From Desulfatitalea sp. (lineage in GTDB: Bacteria; Desulfobacterota; Desulfobacteria; Desulfobacterales; Desulfosarcinaceae): a DNA stretch of 15,024 bases. The position numbers were made by a program, and so were the translations under genes. The notes under the pieces are model-generated. The model was not told the DNA's origin and searched no databases. It saw only the letters and a list, made by a program, of their open reading frames with translations. Positions within the stretch are counted from its first letter, which is position 1. Every line of letters starts with the position of its first letter. The stretch lies in the NCBI GenBank assembly GCA_013041835.1, contig JABDRH010000537.1:1-15024 (forward strand). The letters run 5' to 3'. Below, piece by piece: positions 13,602 to 15,024 of this stretch.

Positions 13602-14288
13602 TCAATGGACGCGCCTGGCAATGCAGTCTCGTTTGCCACAGGAAAGGCATGGATTGTAGGAAGGAAAAATCCCCAGGCTACCTTTTGGCAGCAACCCGAA
13701 CAGTCCGGAAACTGATTTTCTCGGCGTCATCAGGCAACTGTCATTCAGCGTCACGTTCGGGATGCTTTTGTTGTCAAAAAGATTAAACAGCGGGCGCTGC
13801 TCCTGGATGGGCCAATCGCAATAGCCGGGACTGAACCGTAGGGTCACACCGCCCTTTTTCTCACGCCATTGCCGTCCCAGGCGTTGGTAGAACTGATCCA
13901 CCACGCTCTCTGCGGACATGGCGCCCATGGCATCGAGCACATAGGCATCCGCGTAACGCCGCTTTTTCATTAGGTGCGCCACTTCGAAATCCACCACTGG
14001 TCCGACAGTGGCCACAAAACAACACACCTTTTCCGCGTGGATCATCGACTTGGCCAATTTCGGACTCTTAAAGCGCGTACCGTCGGACAATAGTATACCG
14101 CCTCGATCCACATCCATCAGGTCAAGAATTCGGTAACTCAATCCGGGCTTGAGCATGGCCGGAATCTTTTCGGCCATATGGTCGACCCGCCGCAGCGATG
14201 CAACCGGAACGCGGCGTCCCTGCCGCGCACCCAAAAGGCGCAACACCTTCTCCGTATCAAAGGATTTGTTGAAATTATCCAATTTCAT
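13602..14288 (-). CDS. MetH activation-domain-like protein (stand-alone corrinoid reactivation protein)
   Basis: 228-residue protein related to the C-terminal SAM-binding activation domain of B12-dependent methionine synthase. The hallmark is RFSPGYCDWPIQEQ at 151-164, matching the SAM-binding R-x-x-P-G-Y pattern. VATVGP at 92-97 and YVLDAMGAMSAESVVDQFY at 116-134 are also typical. The C-terminus has a cysteine cluster, C214-x2-C217-x4-C222 (CLSCGKRDC). In MetH this domain methylates cob(II)alamin reductively with SAM after accidental oxidation; here it likely reactivates the operon's corrinoid protein (inference). The ATG at 14288 is chosen over an upstream GTG at 14309 because AGGAG lies 7 bp before it. 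It is the first gene of the operon, next to the divergent regulatory region. It is far shorter than the Fe-S activases of the RamA family, so electron supply is an open question. Confidence 0.88.
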   Translation of the reverse strand: MKLDNFNKSFDTEKVLRLLGARQGRRVPVASLRRVDHMAEKIPAMLKPGLSYRILDLMDVDRGGILLSDGTRFKSPKLAKSMIHAEKVCCFVATVGPVVDFEVAHLMKKRRYADAYVLDAMGAMSAESVVDQFYQRLGRQWREKKGGVTLRFSPGYCDWPIQEQRPLFNLFDNKSIPNVTLNDSCLMTPRKSVSGLFGLLPKGSLGIFPSYNPCLSCGKRDCIARRVH

Positions 14289-14751
14289 GCAGGGGCTCCT
14301 CACCAGCACATGGTCTAAATTGCGATATTTATGTCTAAAAGTTAGCTAAAAAACCGCTTTCTATTGTTTTTTTAATGCAGCACCGCATACCCGACCTCCG
14401 TCGCTCAGTCCTCCCAAAAACTCGTAGATTCCGCCCAGATAGTTACCAAGAAGGGAATTGGATGGAGAGAAGGACTTTGAATTACAATCGTAGACTATAC
14501 ATCTTGTACGATGCAATGTCAAGTCGCTTGATTTTCGACGCCAGCGCCGTTATAATAGGTTTTCAATTTGTATCTGATAACAGGCCAATTATAATGTTAG
14601 TATACGATGTTTTTCCTAACCATAATCTAATGTTTTCGATATGACCTCAACGGATTCCAATGTTTTTGCTCGCAACCCTCAAGAACAACGTGTAATGGTG
14701 TATACCGGCTTCGGGCGATAACGATCGAGTGGGACATAAGGAGAAAGGGAA
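14289..14751. promoter_or_regulatory. AT-rich divergent intergenic region between operon and MarR gene
   Basis: 463 bp with no convincing gene, clearly more AT-rich than the flanking genes. It contains TTAGCTAA (14342-14349, a perfect 8-bp palindrome about 55 bp before the operon start), TCAAG-TCG-CTTGA (14519-14531, a perfect inverted repeat), and a pair of inverted arms TTATAATAGG (14550-14559) and CCAATTATAA (14585-14594) matching in 9 of 10. These are candidate sites for the adjacent MarR-type regulator, which normally binds short palindromes. The operon promoter must lie here, but I cannot place it with confidence. No B12-riboswitch signature is evident. Confidence 0.6.
14568..14595 (+). 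promoter_or_regulatory. Possible promoter of the MarR-family gene
   Basis: TATAAT (14590-14595) is a perfect -10 box, with TTGTAT (14568-14573, three of six) as a weak -35 box 16 bp upstream. It overlaps the right arm of the 14550/14585 inverted repeat, as an autoregulated promoter would. The leader to the ATG would be about 150 nt, which is long, so a nearer promoter is also possible. Confidence 0.35.
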
Positions 14752-15024
14752 ATGGAAAAGCCATATGACAACATTGAGCTGCTTTCATCCCAGCAACGCT
14801 GCAAGGAGATGCTTGTTTCGCTTCGTAAAATCACCCAGGCGATTTCACAACACTCCAAGGATCTGCATCGACGGTACGGCCTGACAGGACCGCAACTGGT
14901 CATTTTAAATGAAATTGCAAACCACAACACCATTTCTGTCTCCGAGCTGGCCCGCTCCATCAGTTTGAGCCAGGCCACCGTGACGGACATCCTCAACCGG
15001 CTCGACCGGAAAGGGCTCGTGGAA
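14752..15024 (+). CDS. MarR-family transcriptional regulator, 3'-truncated by the window edge
   Basis: The frame opens at the ATG at 14752, behind AAGGAG (14738-14743), and runs 91 codons to the window end without a stop. The visible part begins with an N-terminal dimerisation helix (about 9-40), then RRYGLTGPQLVILNEIA at 40-56, and a winged helix-turn-helix core with ISVSELARSISLSQATVTDI at 61-80 and LNRLDRKGLV at 81-90, the classic MarR recognition-helix layout. It faces away from the eight-gene operon across a 463-bp intergenic region, the usual arrangement for a MarR protein controlling the divergent genes and itself in response to a small ligand (inference). Some MarR proteins beside osmolyte genes have a similar GLTGPQL segment, but that link is from memory and weak. 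The C-terminal half, which might carry another domain, is outside the window. Confidence 0.9.
   Translation, partial: MEKPYDNIELLSSQQRCKEMLVSLRKITQAISQHSKDLHRRYGLTGPQLVILNEIANHNTISVSELARSISLSQATVTDILNRLDRKGLVE

Noticed and set aside
14375..14644. Possible small gene of 60-89 residues in the divergent intergenic region
   Set aside because: Internal start at 14461 has only a loose purine stretch upstream, the sequence is AT-rich with inverted repeats and a promoter-like box, and the translation resembles no family.
14289..14751. Cobalamin riboswitch before the corrinoid operon
   Set aside because: I looked for a B12-box-like GCCACTG motif and the expected paired helices on the operon strand and saw none. 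A covariance-model search would be decisive.

Overview
The window looks like part of a chromosome of an anaerobic, probably Desulfobacterota-like bacterium. This is inferred from gene content: a LUD-domain protein of the Cys-rich type common in sulfate reducers and other anaerobes, and a corrinoid/tetrahydrofolate methyl-transfer operon of the kind that feeds C1 units into the Wood-Ljungdahl pathway. No 16S or other marker gene is present, so the assignment is tentative. I found no tRNA, rRNA, CRISPR array or complete transposon.

Left part, plus strand (1-1959): the 3' portion of a LUD-domain gene, a secreted SurA/PrsA-type peptidyl-prolyl isomerase, and a 66-residue cold-shock protein that begins with TTG. 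Candidate terminators follow the last two genes. Converging on these from the minus strand is an FkbM-family methyltransferase (2165-3202). Its upstream region holds a 156-bp imperfect palindrome (3234-3389) that resembles a small mobile-element relic or a long hairpin leader. Next, also on the minus strand, is a short-chain dehydrogenase (3478-4329), which appears to be its own transcription unit.

Main part, minus strand (14288 down to 4474): eight closely spaced genes that look like one operon ending at a clear intrinsic terminator (4414-4444). In transcription order they are a stand-alone MetH-type B12-reactivation-domain protein, an MttB-family methyltransferase (A), a MeTr/AcsE-like methyltetrahydrofolate:corrinoid methyltransferase, a second, divergent MttB-family methyltransferase (B), a corrinoid protein, a two-part SAM-dependent methyltransferase of unknown substrate, an intact asparagine-synthetase homologue, and a second homologue whose glutaminase site is destroyed (Ser replaces the nucleophilic Cys2, and other pocket motifs are lost).

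The first five genes make a recognisable system that moves methyl groups between a methylated amine and tetrahydrofolate through a corrinoid, without pyrrolysine. The last three (SAM methylation plus two ATP-dependent amide-forming enzymes) are not standard partners of such a system. They suggest making or remodelling a methylated, amidated small molecule, possibly a betaine-like solute or amino-acid derivative. This coupling is the most interesting feature of the window, and its chemistry is not known from sequence alone.

Right end, plus strand: a 463-bp, AT-rich divergent intergenic region with inverted repeats and a promoter-like sequence, then the 5' part of a MarR-family regulator (14752 onward, cut by the window end). 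The regulator is well placed to control the operon.
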